Notes: generated by a model from the letters alone, not told the origin. DNA of 64,000 nucleotides from Burkholderia arboris (GCF_902499125.1 NZ_CABVPX010000011.1:62001-126000), one strand, 5' to 3'; shown: positions 24,058 through 33,135, numbered from the stretch's first letter. Translations and numbers: made by a program.

Positions 24058-25176
24058 CTAGAACGACGTGAGGATGCCCGCGACGATCGAGCTCGCGGTC
24101 GCGCCCGGCTTGGCGACCGCGACGCCGCCGCCCGCCGCGCCGTTGACGACGAAGCGCGCATGCGCGCCGTTGCGCACCATCGCGGCGCCCGTGTACAGCA
24201 CCGTGCGCTTCGACAGCGGATAGTCGAAGCGGATGCCGTACGAATCGGCGTTGCCGTCGCTGTCCGCGATCTTCCGGTAGTGACCGACGCTCAGCAGCAG
24301 CGACGCGCGCCCGATCGGCACCGTCGCGCTCAGCTCCACGACGTCGCTGTGCGGATACGCGCTCTGGCTGTCGATCGCGGTCGCGACGTCGGGGCCGCCG
24401 CGATGGCGCATGTACAGCGCGGCGACCTTCACGACGTTGAAGTCGTACGAGATCGCGCCGAGCGTGTAGTTGCCGTTTGCGGCCGGGCTCGTGTCGCCGA
24501 GCGCGGACGCCGCCACCGGGCTGAACTTCTGCTGCATGTAGTCGACGTCGACCGACAGGCCGCCGCGCACGTAGTTGATGCCCGCGCCATACGTATCGCC
24601 GAGCGTCGCCGGCTGTCCGGCCGCGCCGTTGGTGCCGCGCGCGGCCATCGCGCGCAGCAGGAAGCCCGCGTAGCGCGGCGACGTGTAGCGCATCGAGTTG
24701 CGCACGCGCAGGAACGCCGGCCCGACGAAGTTGTTGGTCGCGTTGCCCCATGCGAGCCCCGCGCCGAGGCCCGGCAGGCTGTACGTGACGAGCGTCGTAT
24801 GCACGATCGTGTAGAGCTCGCCGAACTGCACGCCGCCGAACGGCCCCGTGATGCCGACCCACGCTTCGCGGCCGAACAGCGCGCTGCTGTTCGACAGCGC
24901 ACCGCTGCCCGCGTTGAAGCCGTCCTCGAGCTTGAAGATCGTCGCGTAGCCGCCGCCGAGATCCTCGACGCCCTTCAACCCCCACTGCGACGCCCACAGG
25001 TTGCCGCTGCCCATGCGCGTCACGTGGCTCGGCCCGGCGTTCGCGTATTCGATCGCGGTGTCGATGCGGCCGTAGAGCGTCACGCTCGATTGCGCGGCCG
25101 CCGGCAGTGCGATGCACGCAAGCAGCGCGACAAGCGGTACGGCAAGCCGGTCGGCCCGCCCGTTCGGTTGGTTCAT
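24058..25176 (-). CDS. Gram-negative porin (OmpC type)
   Basis: 372-residue porin. The signal peptide (VPLVALLACIALPAAAQ) precedes SSVTLYGRIDTAIEY, and strands such as DLGGGYATIFKLEDGFN and EAWVGITGPFGGVQFGELY follow. The last residues VAGILTSF end in the Phe needed for outer-membrane insertion. The ATG at 25176 gives a normal signal peptide; the ribosome site is weak. Third porin of the window. Its stop is convergent with and only 26 bases from the LysR stop. Confidence 0.93.
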   Translation of the reverse strand: MNQPNGRADRLAVPLVALLACIALPAAAQSSVTLYGRIDTAIEYANAGPSHVTRMGSGNLWASQWGLKGVEDLGGGYATIFKLEDGFNAGSGALSNSSALFGREAWVGITGPFGGVQFGELYTIVHTTLVTYSLPGLGAGLAWGNATNNFVGPAFLRVRNSMRYTSPRYAGFLLRAMAARGTNGAAGQPATLGDTYGAGINYVRGGLSVDVDYMQQKFSPVAASALGDTSPAANGNYTLGAISYDFNVVKVAALYMRHRGGPDVATAIDSQSAYPHSDVVELSATVPIGRASLLLSVGHYRKIADSDGNADSYGIRFDYPLSKRTVLYTGAAMVRNGAHARFVVNGAAGGGVAVAKPGATASSIVAGILTSF

Positions 25177-25586
25177 GTTCGTCGTCCCGTAGAAGTGCCG
25201 GCGCCGTTCGGCGTCGCGCCGCGTGGTGTGAAGCGCGTTCGCCACAGGGGGCCAACGCTGCCGATAAAAAACGGGCCGAGTCTAGGAACGACAATTTCGG
25301 ACGTCGACGCAATGCGCTCTATAACGCTTATAGATGCGCCGCATGAGGCGCGCGCGCCCCGCCGCACGCGCGCTGCGCGGCGGTGCGCGCGCACGGTCTC
25401 GGTGTTTTCTTTATCCGGGTCGGTAAATGTCCGTGTGGCGCCGCTGTCACTCCGGCTATGGCGGCCGAATTTGGCCGACTACGCTGCGTCTCCGATCGTG
25501 TCACCCGCACGCTTTCGCGCCGCGACGGCGCCCGGCCCGCAAGGCCGCTGCCGCGCATTTCCACCGCCCGCTCCTGGAGAATCCGC
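25177..25586. promoter_or_regulatory. Divergent regulatory region with LysR-like dyad TATAA-N3-TTATA
   Basis: About 410 bases between the divergent porin and MFS genes. CTATAA (25319-25324), CGC and TTATAG (25328-25333) form a perfect inverted repeat of the ATAA/TTAT kind bound by LysR proteins, in the middle of a less GC-rich stretch (25255-25340). A GCGCC/GGCGC short hairpin follows. No supported small gene was seen. Which regulator binds is unknown: the LysR at 22994 or the iac LysR at 28150 are the nearest candidates. Confidence 0.45.
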
Positions 25587-26984
25587 ATGTCCGCATCCAC
25601 GGCCCGCGCTGCCGACGGCAAGCGCTATACGTACGAATGGTATGTCGTCGTCATCTGCATGCTCGCGTACGTCTTTTCGTTCGTCGACCGCCAGGTCCTC
25701 GTGCTGATGATCGAACCGATCAAGCGCGACCTGCACCTGTCCGACACGCAGTTCAGCCTGCTGAACGGCTTCGCGTTCTCGCTGTTCTACGCGGTGATGG
25801 GGCTGCCGGTCGCGTATCTCGCCGACCGCTATGCGCGCCCGCGCATCATCTCGATCGGCATCGCACTGTGGAGCGTCGCGACAGCCGCGTGCGGGCTCAG
25901 CCAGCATTTCGTGCAGATGTTCATTGCGCGGATGGGCGTGGGGGTCGGCGAAGCCGCGCTGTCGCCCGGCGCGTATTCGATGCTTGCCGACTACTTCCCG
26001 AAGGAGAAGCTCGGGCGCGCGATCGCCGTGTATTCGCTCGGCTCGTTCATCGGCGGCGGCGTCGCGTTCCTGATCGGCGGCTACGTGATCGCGCTGCTCA
26101 AGCATGCGAGCGCGTTCACGCTGCCGGTCGTCGGGCAGGTGCACGCGTGGCAGGTCACGTTCCTGATCGTCGGGCTGCCGGGGATCCTGGTTGCACTGCT
26201 GTTCGCCGCGACCGTGCGCGACCCGCAGCGCAAGGGGCTCGCGCAGGATCGCTCGGGCGCCGTGCGGCGCGTGTCGATGCGCGATTCGCTGCGTTTCGTC
26301 GGCACGCATCGCGCGACCTTCTCGTGCCACTACCTCGGTTTCTCGTTCTACGCGATGACGCTGTACTGCCTGCTGAGCTGGACGCCCGCGTTCTATATCC
26401 GCCGCTTCGGGATGACGGCCGTCGAAGCCGGCTACACGCTCGGCATCGTGCTGCTGGTCGCGAATACGGCCGGCGTGTTCTGCGGCGGCTGGCTCAACGA
26501 CTGGCTGCTGCGGCGCGGCCGGGCCGATGCGCCGATGCGCGCCGGTGCGATCGGCGCCGCATGCATGGTGATTCCCGCGACGCTCTTCACGCAGCTCGAC
26601 AGCCTGCCCGCGTCGCTGGCCGTGCTGGTCGTCGCGATGTTCTTCGCGTCGTTCCCGATGCCGACGTCGACCGCCGCGATGCAGACGCTCGCGCCGAACC
26701 AGATGCGCGCGCAGATCTCCGCGCTGTTCCTGCTCGTGTCGAACCTGATCGCGCTCGGGATCGGCACGACCGTCGTCGCGCTGTTCACCGATCGCGTGTT
26801 CGGCACACCGGCCGCGGTCGGCCATTCGATGTCGATCGTCAACGTCGCGGCGGCCACGCTCGCCGCGCTGCTGCTCGCCGCCGGTTGCCGGCACTATCGC
26901 CGCAGCCTCGATCGCGAACGCGGTCACGCATCGGCAGCGGCACCGCTGGCCGCCGGTGCGGGCGACGCGATCGCCGCGCGTTGA
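25587..26984 (+). CDS. MFS transporter, probable IAA/aromatic acid importer of the iac locus
   Basis: 465-residue major facilitator. Helix 1 contains WYVVVICMLAYVFSFVDRQV, the loop has YLADRYARPRIISIGIALWS, and helix 4-5 has GVGVGEAALSPGAYSMLADY. About 12 membrane spans. GGAGA lies 6 bases before the ATG. It precedes iacF by 150 bases on the same strand and so probably belongs to the IAA gene cluster, like the iacT transporters reported in Paraburkholderia iac clusters. Role as IAA carrier is inferred from context. Confidence 0.88.
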   Translation: MSASTARAADGKRYTYEWYVVVICMLAYVFSFVDRQVLVLMIEPIKRDLHLSDTQFSLLNGFAFSLFYAVMGLPVAYLADRYARPRIISIGIALWSVATAACGLSQHFVQMFIARMGVGVGEAALSPGAYSMLADYFPKEKLGRAIAVYSLGSFIGGGVAFLIGGYVIALLKHASAFTLPVVGQVHAWQVTFLIVGLPGILVALLFAATVRDPQRKGLAQDRSGAVRRVSMRDSLRFVGTHRATFSCHYLGFSFYAMTLYCLLSWTPAFYIRRFGMTAVEAGYTLGIVLLVANTAGVFCGGWLNDWLLRRGRADAPMRAGAIGAACMVIPATLFTQLDSLPASLAVLVVAMFFASFPMPTSTAAMQTLAPNQMRAQISALFLLVSNLIALGIGTTVVALFTDRVFGTPAAVGHSMSIVNVAAATLAALLLAAGCRHYRRSLDRERGHASAAAPLAAGAGDAIAAR

Positions 26985-27039
26985 GCACCGACGGCGGCCC
27001 AAGCATTATCCATCCGACTGATTCCGGCATCGCTTTTTA

Positions 27040-27049
27040 ATCGATTTGA
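27040..27049 (+). promoter_or_regulatory. Shared motif ATCGATTTGA upstream of iacF
   Basis: This 10-mer matches ATCAATTTGA at 29116-29125 (upstream of iacC) in nine of ten positions. Both lie in AT-richer stretches shortly before the two transcripts that encode the Rieske dioxygenase components, on either side of the LysR gene. A common binding site for that LysR regulator is a reasonable guess; a chance match cannot be excluded. Confidence 0.25.
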
Positions 27050-27134
27050 TTTATGCGACGCCCATCCCTATTCTCGATCGCATGACGGCGCGGGCTCTGC
27101 CGCGCCGCTTTCCTCCTACCCCACGGAATTTCCC

Positions 27135-28124
27135 ATGCAAGCGAACCGCCACCAGGTCCGGATCGACGCGCTGATCGACGCGGCGCAGGACATCCGCTGT
27201 TTCCGGGTTTCGCGCATCGACGGCCGGCCGTTCGATGCGTACGAACCGGGCGCCCATATCGACGTCACCGCGCCGTCCGGCATCACGCGGCAATACTCGC
27301 TGTGCGGCAACCCCGACGAGCGCGGCAGCTACCTGTTCGCGGTGAAGAAGGAAGCGCAGTCGCGCGGCGGCTCGCGTTCACTGCACGACGACGTGGCCGT
27401 CGGCGCAGAGCTGTCGATCGGCACGCCACGCAACCTGTTTCGTCTGACGGATGACGCGAGCGAGCACGTGCTGATCGCGGCCGGCATCGGCATCACGCCG
27501 CTGCTGGCGATGGCGTACGCGCTGCACAAGCGTGGCGCGCGTTATCAACTGCACTATTTCGCACGCAGCCGCGAGCACGCCGCCTTTGTCGACGCACTAT
27601 CGGCCGAGCCGTTCGCGTCGCACGTCACGTTCCACTACGGCGTCGAGCCCGATGCGCTCGCGGCCGAACTCGGCCGCTGCGTCGCGTCGATCGATGCGCA
27701 AGCGCATGTCTACACGTGCGGCCCGGGGCCGTTCATGGATGCGGTCGTCGCGGCCGCCGCGACGCGTGTGCCTGAAGGCGCGATTCACCTCGAACGCTTC
27801 GCTGCAGAACCCGTCTCCGCCGATGCGGGCCACGCCGAAGCCGGCACCGGCCCGGCCGACGGCTTCGAAGTGCGGCTGCAGCGCAGCGGGCAAACGGTGC
27901 GCGTCGCGCCCGACACGTCGATCGTCGACGCGCTCGCGCGGATCGGCATCGAAGTCGATACGTCGTGCGGCGAAGGCGTGTGCGGCACGTGCATGGTGCC
28001 CGTCATCGACGGCGAGCCCGATCATCGCGACCACTGCCTCAGCAAGGCCGAACGCGCGAGCAACACGGTGATCTGCTGCTGCGTGTCGCGCTCGCGTTCG
28101 GCAGTGCTGGTGCTCGATCTCTGA
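27135..28124 (+). CDS. iacF: PDR/VanB-type oxidoreductase, electron donor of the IAA Rieske dioxygenase (IacF)
   Basis: 329-residue phthalate dioxygenase reductase-type protein. The FMN-binding domain (RQYSLCGNPDERGSYLFAVK), an NAD domain (VLIAAGIGITPLLAMAYALH and HVYTCGPGPFMDAV) and a C-terminal plant-type ferredoxin with cysteines in DTSCGEGVCGTCMVPV and CC near the end follow in that order. It would carry electrons from NADH to IacCD. The ATG follows a weak GGAA. It is convergent with the LysR gene across a 16-bp GC palindrome. iac assignment rests on the complete neighbouring set. Confidence 0.9.
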   Translation: MQANRHQVRIDALIDAAQDIRCFRVSRIDGRPFDAYEPGAHIDVTAPSGITRQYSLCGNPDERGSYLFAVKKEAQSRGGSRSLHDDVAVGAELSIGTPRNLFRLTDDASEHVLIAAGIGITPLLAMAYALHKRGARYQLHYFARSREHAAFVDALSAEPFASHVTFHYGVEPDALAAELGRCVASIDAQAHVYTCGPGPFMDAVVAAAATRVPEGAIHLERFAAEPVSADAGHAEAGTGPADGFEVRLQRSGQTVRVAPDTSIVDALARIGIEVDTSCGEGVCGTCMVPVIDGEPDHRDHCLSKAERASNTVICCCVSRSRSAVLVLDL

Positions 28125-28128
28125 AGCG

Positions 28129-28144
28129 GCCGGCGCGCGCCGGC
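28129..28144. terminator. 16-bp GC palindrome between iacF and LysR gene
   Basis: GCCGGCGC followed by its exact complement GCGCCGGC, a perfect palindrome 4 bases after the iacF stop and 5 before the convergent LysR stop. It could act as a bidirectional terminator or roadblock, though no T-tract is present. Confidence 0.45.
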
Positions 28145-28149
28145 TGCCG

Positions 28150-29070
28150 TCACGCGTCGTCGAAACGCTCGACGATCTCGGCAAGCAGCGCGCGCATCCA
28201 CGCATTGCCTTCGTCCTCGTGGAAATGCTCGTGCCAGTGCATCGTCACCGGTGCGGGCGGCAACGTGACGGGCAGGTCATAGAGGCGGAATGCGTTGTCG
28301 CGGTTCAGGATCTGCGCGAGCCGCTTCGGCAGCGTCGCATAGAGATCGGTGACCGACAGCACGCTCGGCAGCGCAACGAAATGCGGTACTTCCAGCGCGA
28401 TGTTGCGGCCCACGCCCTGCGCGCGCAATGCGTCGTCGAGCGCGTGATGGCTGTGCTCGACCGACTTCACGTTCACGTGCGCGGCGCGCACGAACTGCTC
28501 GAGACTCAACACAGCGCCGGCCGGCAGCCCGCGCCGGCGGCCCGTCATGCACACGTAGGTTTCCTCGAACAGCACCTGGTGGCGCGTGCGCGGCATCAGT
28601 TCCGGCAGGTTGCCGATCGCGAAATCCAGCCGGCTCGCACGCAACGCCTCCTCGATCTCCTCCACCGGCAGCGGCTGCACGCTCAGCGTCACGCGCGGCG
28701 CGCGCTCGCGCAGCGCCTGGCAGATCGCCGGCAGGTACGCCATCTCGCCCGCATCCGACAGCGACACCCTGAACGTGCGCGTGCTGGTGGCCGGATCGAA
28801 GCGCTCCGCGTAGCGCAGCGCCACGCGCACCATGTCGAGCGCCTTGCCGACGATCCCCGCGAGCTCGAGCGCGACCGGCGTCGGCTGCATGCCCGCGCGC
28901 GTGCGCACGAACAGCGGATCGTCGAACAGCGTGCGCAACCGGCCGAGCGAATAGCTGACGGCCGGCTGCGACAGCGCGAGCCGCTCGCCGGCCTTCGTCA
29001 GGCTGCGCTCTTCGACGATCGCCTGGAATACGCGCAACAGGTTCAGATCGAGATGATCGACCGACGTCAT
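28150..29070 (-). CDS. LysR-family regulator of the iac locus (IacR1-like)
   Basis: 306-residue LysR regulator. Helix-turn-helix region LDLNLLRVFQAIVEERSLTK, then LALSQPAVSYSLGRLRTLFD, with the substrate-binding domain after it. The start at 29070 (MTSVDHLDLN) is preferred over 29082, since GGAGG sits exactly 5 bases upstream of 29070. It is divergent from iacC with about 139 bases between. Paraburkholderia iac clusters are reported to have a LysR regulator besides a two-component pair, matching this layout. Confidence 0.92.
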   Translation of the reverse strand: MTSVDHLDLNLLRVFQAIVEERSLTKAGERLALSQPAVSYSLGRLRTLFDDPLFVRTRAGMQPTPVALELAGIVGKALDMVRVALRYAERFDPATSTRTFRVSLSDAGEMAYLPAICQALRERAPRVTLSVQPLPVEEIEEALRASRLDFAIGNLPELMPRTRHQVLFEETYVCMTGRRRGLPAGAVLSLEQFVRAAHVNVKSVEHSHHALDDALRAQGVGRNIALEVPHFVALPSVLSVTDLYATLPKRLAQILNRDNAFRLYDLPVTLPPAPVTMHWHEHFHEDEGNAWMRALLAEIVERFDDA

Positions 29071-29115
29071 CGTTGCCTCCATTATTTGCCGTATTTATTG
29101 ACTGGCTAATTTTAG

Positions 29116-29125
29116 ATCAATTTGA
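29116..29125 (+). promoter_or_regulatory. Shared motif ATCAATTTGA upstream of iacC
   Basis: Partner of the near-identical 10-mer at 27040-27049. It lies in the AT-rich divergent region between the LysR gene and iacC, where a LysR activator would bind. See the entry at 27040 for the comparison. Confidence 0.25.
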
Positions 29126-29209
29126 CGGATATATAGCATGAGACGAGACTGGGTACTCGATACCGCGCATGACGCGGCCCGATTTCGCGACTCTTTCCCC
29201 ACGACGACG

Positions 29210-30493
29210 ATGAGCGACATTTCCTACCAGACGATCGACACCCGCGCGTTGCACGGTCTCGCGCAGCCCGACCGCATCGCGCCCGCGATGTATCACGATC
29301 CCGCGCTGTTCGAGGCCGAGCTCGACCGCATCTTCTACCGCACCTGGATCTGGGTCGCGCACGAGAGCGAACTGCCGAACCCGGGCGACTTCATCACGAC
29401 GACGATCGGCCGCCAGCCGGTGATCGTCGTGCGCGACAAGACCGGCGAGATCAACGTGCTGCAGAACCGCTGCCGCCATCGCGGCGCGACCGTGTGCGAA
29501 TCTCACAAGGGCAACGCGAAGGGTTTCACGTGCCCGTATCACAGCTGGTCGTATGCACTCGATGGCACGCTGCGCGCGCTGCCGTACGGCGACGGTTATG
29601 AAGGCGTGTGCGAGAAACGCGACCTGCCGCTCGTGAAGCTGCGCGCCGGCGTGTACCAGGGGCTGATCTTCGCGAGCTTCAACGACGACATCGAATCGCT
29701 CGAGGATTTCCTCGGCGGCGCGAAGCCGTGGATCGACCTGTTCATGAAACAGGGCGCCGGCTACCCGATCAAGGCGAACGGCGAACACAAGTTCAAGTTC
29801 AAGGGCAACTGGAAGATCCAGCTCGAGAACACGACCGACCTCTACCACTTCCCGGTCGTGCACAAGTCGTGGATGAAGTCGATCGACGACGAGACGGCCG
29901 CCGCGATCACCAGCTTCATGACGAGCGAGGATGCGTTCTGCCGCGGGCTCGGCAACGGTCACAGCCTCGCGGTGTTGATGCCCGAGCTGATCGACCTCGA
30001 CGAAGACGACGGCGCGCCGCTGCCCGAGCGCTTCGCGCCGCTCGCGGCGAAGCTCGCCGAGCGCCATTCGCCGGAGGCCGTGCGCCGCATCGTGCGCTCG
30101 CTGATGGGCGTCGGCTTCAACCTGAACCTGTTCCCGAACCTCGCGCTGTCGATGGCGTTCTTCCGCGTGCTGCGGCCGATCGCCGCGAACGAAACCGAGA
30201 TCCGCCACGTCGCGCTCGCGATGGACGGCGGCCCCGACGAAGCGAACCGCGAGCGGCTGCGCATCCACGAGCATTTCCAGGGCCCGTTCGGCTTCGGCAG
30301 CCCCGACGACGCGGAAGCCTGGGAGCGCGTGCAGCGCGGCGCGCACGCGGGCCCCGACGTGCCGATCCTCGTCAATCGCGGGCTGAACCGCGAGACGACC
30401 GCCGCAAACGGCGAAAAGACCGCGCATGCGACCGACGAGACCGGCATGCGCGAGGCGTATCAGCAATGGCGCAAGATGATGGAGCAACAATGA
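29210..30493 (+). CDS. iacC: Rieske dioxygenase alpha subunit (IacC)
   Basis: About 427-residue large subunit of a ring-hydroxylating dioxygenase. The Rieske [2Fe-2S] ligands are C88, H90, C108 and H111 (NRCRHRG and FTCPYHSWSY). The mononuclear iron site has H213 and H218 in TTDLYHFPVVHKSW. In the IAA pathway IacC/IacD with IacF act late, releasing catechol. ATG 29210 gives the family N-terminus; an in-frame ATG at 29138 would add 24 residues, and neither has a strong ribosome site. The stop overlaps iacD. Confidence 0.92.
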   Translation: MSDISYQTIDTRALHGLAQPDRIAPAMYHDPALFEAELDRIFYRTWIWVAHESELPNPGDFITTTIGRQPVIVVRDKTGEINVLQNRCRHRGATVCESHKGNAKGFTCPYHSWSYALDGTLRALPYGDGYEGVCEKRDLPLVKLRAGVYQGLIFASFNDDIESLEDFLGGAKPWIDLFMKQGAGYPIKANGEHKFKFKGNWKIQLENTTDLYHFPVVHKSWMKSIDDETAAAITSFMTSEDAFCRGLGNGHSLAVLMPELIDLDEDDGAPLPERFAPLAAKLAERHSPEAVRRIVRSLMGVGFNLNLFPNLALSMAFFRVLRPIAANETEIRHVALAMDGGPDEANRERLRIHEHFQGPFGFGSPDDAEAWERVQRGAHAGPDVPILVNRGLNRETTAANGEKTAHATDETGMREAYQQWRKMMEQQ

Positions 30494-30993
30494 TGGACGA
30501 CCGCAACGCCCTCTTTTCCGAGCAGACCTTCGCCCGCGCGGTCGAATTCGTGTGGCGCGAAGCCGAGATGCTCGACCGCCGCGACTACCGCGCCTGGCTC
30601 GACCTGTGGGATCCGGCCGGCCACTACGTGGTGCCGATCGACCCCGACACGACCGATTTCGCGGCGACGCTGAACTACGTGTTCGACGACCAGGACATGC
30701 GCGAGAAACGCGTACAGCGGATGGTGTCCGGTTACTCGGCGTCGGCGACCGACGCGGCGCGCACGGTGCGCACCGTGTCGCGCTTCACGCTGGAAAGCAG
30801 CAGCGCCGGCACCGTCGAGCTGAAATCGGCGCAGGTCGTCGTCGCGTACAAGCGCGGCGTCGCGACGCTGTTCGCGGCCGACGTCACGCACAAGCTGCAC
30901 GTCGATGCCGAAGGCGAGATGCGGATCGCCGGGAAGGTCGTGCGCCTGATCGACTCGACCGAAGCACTCAGCGCGATCGGCTTCCTGCTGTAA
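30490..30993 (+). CDS. iacD: Rieske dioxygenase beta subunit (IacD)
   Basis: 167-residue small subunit of the aromatic ring-hydroxylating dioxygenase, SnoaL/NTF2-like fold (AVEFVWREAEMLDRRDYRAW near the start, AYKRGVATLFAADVTHKLHV later). It is a structural partner of IacC. The start codon overlaps the iacC stop, and GGAG lies 5 bases upstream; ATG 30493 is an equally possible second start. Co-translation with iacC is expected. Confidence 0.92.
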   Translation: MMDDRNALFSEQTFARAVEFVWREAEMLDRRDYRAWLDLWDPAGHYVVPIDPDTTDFAATLNYVFDDQDMREKRVQRMVSGYSASATDAARTVRTVSRFTLESSSAGTVELKSAQVVVAYKRGVATLFAADVTHKLHVDAEGEMRIAGKVVRLIDSTEALSAIGFLL

Positions 30994-31058
30994 GCCGTGG
31001 CCGGTTCACCGCTGCACGCGCAAAGGTGAGCCGGCAACCTTCACCTTTCCGGACCACC

Positions 31059-31445
31059 ATGCCCACACTCGAAGTTTTCCTGCCGGCCGGCCATGACGAC
31101 GCGCGCAAGGCCGAGCTGATCGCCAGGCTGACCGGTGCGACCGTCGACGCGATCGGCGCACCGGTCGAATCCGTTCGCGTACTGCTCACCGAACTGCCCG
31201 CGACGCATATCGGCCTCGGCGGCCGCAGTGCCGCGGACGGCGCGCCGCCGTCGCTGCCGGTGATCGTCGCGATCCTGATCGCCGGCCGCACCGACGCACA
31301 GAAACGCGCGCTGATCGCCGCGCTGTCCAGTGCGGGCGCGAACGTGCTCGACGCGCCGCTGCAGGCGACACGCGTGATCATCAAGGACATTCCGAACACC
31401 GACTTCGGCATCGGCGGCCAGACCGCGCGGGCGCTGGGGCGCTGA
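31059..31445 (+). CDS. Fused tandem tautomerase (4-OT-like), iac-linked
   Basis: 128-residue protein made of two 4-oxalocrotonate tautomerase-like repeats: MPTLEVFLPAGHDDARKAEL, and PVIVAILIAGRTDAQKRALI from about residue 67. Only the first repeat can expose an N-terminal Pro after Met removal, so one of the two halves carries the catalytic Pro-1. It follows iacD by 65 bases on the same strand. A tautomerase would suit keto-enol or ring-opened intermediates of the oxindole pathway, but its role in IAA breakdown is inferred. A small extra gene in Paraburkholderia iac clusters (iacY, from memory) may correspond. Confidence 0.8.
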   Translation: MPTLEVFLPAGHDDARKAELIARLTGATVDAIGAPVESVRVLLTELPATHIGLGGRSAADGAPPSLPVIVAILIAGRTDAQKRALIAALSSAGANVLDAPLQATRVIIKDIPNTDFGIGGQTARALGR

Positions 31446-31489
31446 TCGTGCGCCGCGCGTCGCCGCCCGGCCGTGACGCGACGCAGCGG

Positions 31490-32968
31490 CTACGCGTGCG
31501 TGCCGGCGAGCGGCAGCGTCACGCGGCAGTCGAGCCCGCCGCCGTCGGCCGGGCTCGCGGCGATCCGCCCGCCGTGGCGCGTGACGATGCTCTTGCACAG
31601 CGACAACCCGATCCCGTTGCCGCCGGCCTTCGACGACGAGAAACCGTCGAACAGCCGGTCGTGCGCATCTTCCGCAATACCCGGACCGTTATCGATCGCA
31701 CGCAGTTCGGCATGCCCGGCCACGTTCGCCGTACCGAGCGTCAGCGTGCGCGGCATGCGCTCGCAACTGGCGAACGCCTCGATCGCATTGAATGCGAGAT
31801 TCAGGATCACCTGCCCGATCAGCACGCGCTCGCAGCGGATCGGCAGCGGCAGGCCGGCCTGCACGATCGCGACCGTCACGCCGGCTTCCTTCGCACGCAG
31901 CTCGATGAAGTACGCGACGTCCGCGAGGATGTCGCGCAGGTCGGCGACCGCGACGGCCGGCTCGCGCTTCACGATGAACTCGCGCACGCTCTTGATGATC
32001 AGCGCCGCATGCTCGGCCTGCCGGTCCGCGCTGCGCAGCCCCCAGATCGCGTCGTCGACGGCGCCGTTGCCGTTCAGCCGCCGCACCGCACCTTCGATGA
32101 AATTGCGCACGGCCGCGAGCGGCTGGCTCAGCTCGTGCGCGATCACGCTCGCCATCTCGCCCATCGCGTTGTAGCGGCCCGCGTGTTCGAGCAGGCGCGC
32201 TTCGGCGCGGCGCGCGTCCTCGATCGCGACTTCGTCGCTCACGTCGCGGAACTGCACGAGCAGCCCGTCGAGATCGCCTTCGATCTCGACCTGCCGGCAC
32301 AGGATGCGCAGCCAGCACGACGAGCCGTCGCGCCGCACGATCCGGTAGCGCTGCGGCGCGGACGGGTACGCCGACGGCGCATCGCGCAGTTGTGCGACAA
32401 GGCGGTCGCGATCGGCCTCGGAGCAGTAGTCGAGCACCTCGCCGAGCGCTTCGTCGGCCGCAAGCCCGAGCACGCGGCGCCCCGACTCGCTGATGAACTG
32501 CACGCCGCCGTGCGGCGTCACGACCGCGATGCCTTCGTCGAGATCCTGCATGAATTCGCGCAACCGCGCCTCGTAGCGGCGCAATTGCTGGCGGACCGCC
32601 TCTTCCGCGCTGATGTCGCGGAACTGCACCATCACGACGTCGTGCCCGCGCAGCGGCACGTAGGTCGCGGTGGCCTCGGACAGCATGTCGACGCCCGTAC
32701 GCGATCGATAGCACCACTCGTACACCTGCGGCCCGTCGACGAGTGCGCGATCCCATGCGCTCACCGCGATCTCGCGCCGGTACTTCGGTTCGGGGCGCGT
32801 CATGTCCGGCGCCTTCAGCGGCAGCAATTCCTCGACGGAAAAGCCGAGCGCGATGCACGCGGCGCGATTCGCCCACACGATCGCCTTCGTCTGCGCGTCG
32901 TGCAGCAGCACGCAGGTCGTCAGCGCGTCGAGCAGCCGGTGGAAATCGTCTTCGTCGGGGAAACTCAT
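31490..32968 (-). CDS. PAS-domain sensor histidine kinase of the iac locus (IacS-like)
   Basis: 492-residue soluble kinase: no membrane helix is seen. Order: three PAS modules (about 5-110, 130-195 and 200-260, including VQFRDISAEEAV and LVQFRDVSDE as their ends), a HisKA dimerisation helix with H278 (SVIAHELSQPLAAVRNFI), and HATPase with DNGPGIAEDAHDRLF and GGNGIGLSLCKSI. Cytoplasmic sensing of an aromatic ligand, as in TodS/StyS-like kinases, is plausible. Its partner regulator is at 37391-38026, on the same strand but 4.4 kb away across five plus-strand genes. Confidence 0.92.
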   Translation of the reverse strand: MSFPDEDDFHRLLDALTTCVLLHDAQTKAIVWANRAACIALGFSVEELLPLKAPDMTRPEPKYRREIAVSAWDRALVDGPQVYEWCYRSRTGVDMLSEATATYVPLRGHDVVMVQFRDISAEEAVRQQLRRYEARLREFMQDLDEGIAVVTPHGGVQFISESGRRVLGLAADEALGEVLDYCSEADRDRLVAQLRDAPSAYPSAPQRYRIVRRDGSSCWLRILCRQVEIEGDLDGLLVQFRDVSDEVAIEDARRAEARLLEHAGRYNAMGEMASVIAHELSQPLAAVRNFIEGAVRRLNGNGAVDDAIWGLRSADRQAEHAALIIKSVREFIVKREPAVAVADLRDILADVAYFIELRAKEAGVTVAIVQAGLPLPIRCERVLIGQVILNLAFNAIEAFASCERMPRTLTLGTANVAGHAELRAIDNGPGIAEDAHDRLFDGFSSSKAGGNGIGLSLCKSIVTRHGGRIAASPADGGGLDCRVTLPLAGTHA

Positions 32969-33122
32969 GATCGGATTCGGGTGAAGGCGCGCGGCGTCGC
33001 GCAACCGGAAACCCAACATAGCACCGGCGCGCGCCGATCGCATCTGAAGATTTCTTTAGGCCGGCACGGAACGTCACCAGTCGCGCGGCCCAACGCACCA
33101 ATTGCTGCGTGTTTTCGGCGTT

Positions 33123-33135
33123 TCTAGACTGGTTG
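33123..33135 (+). promoter_or_regulatory. Shared 13-mer TCTAGACTGGTTG upstream of iacA
   Basis: Lies 83 bases before the iacA start and matches TTTAGACACGTTG (38229-38241, upstream of iacG) at ten of thirteen positions. Both precede the genes for the two-component flavin monooxygenase, so it is a candidate site for the IacR2-like response regulator or a shared promoter element. Confidence 0.3.
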
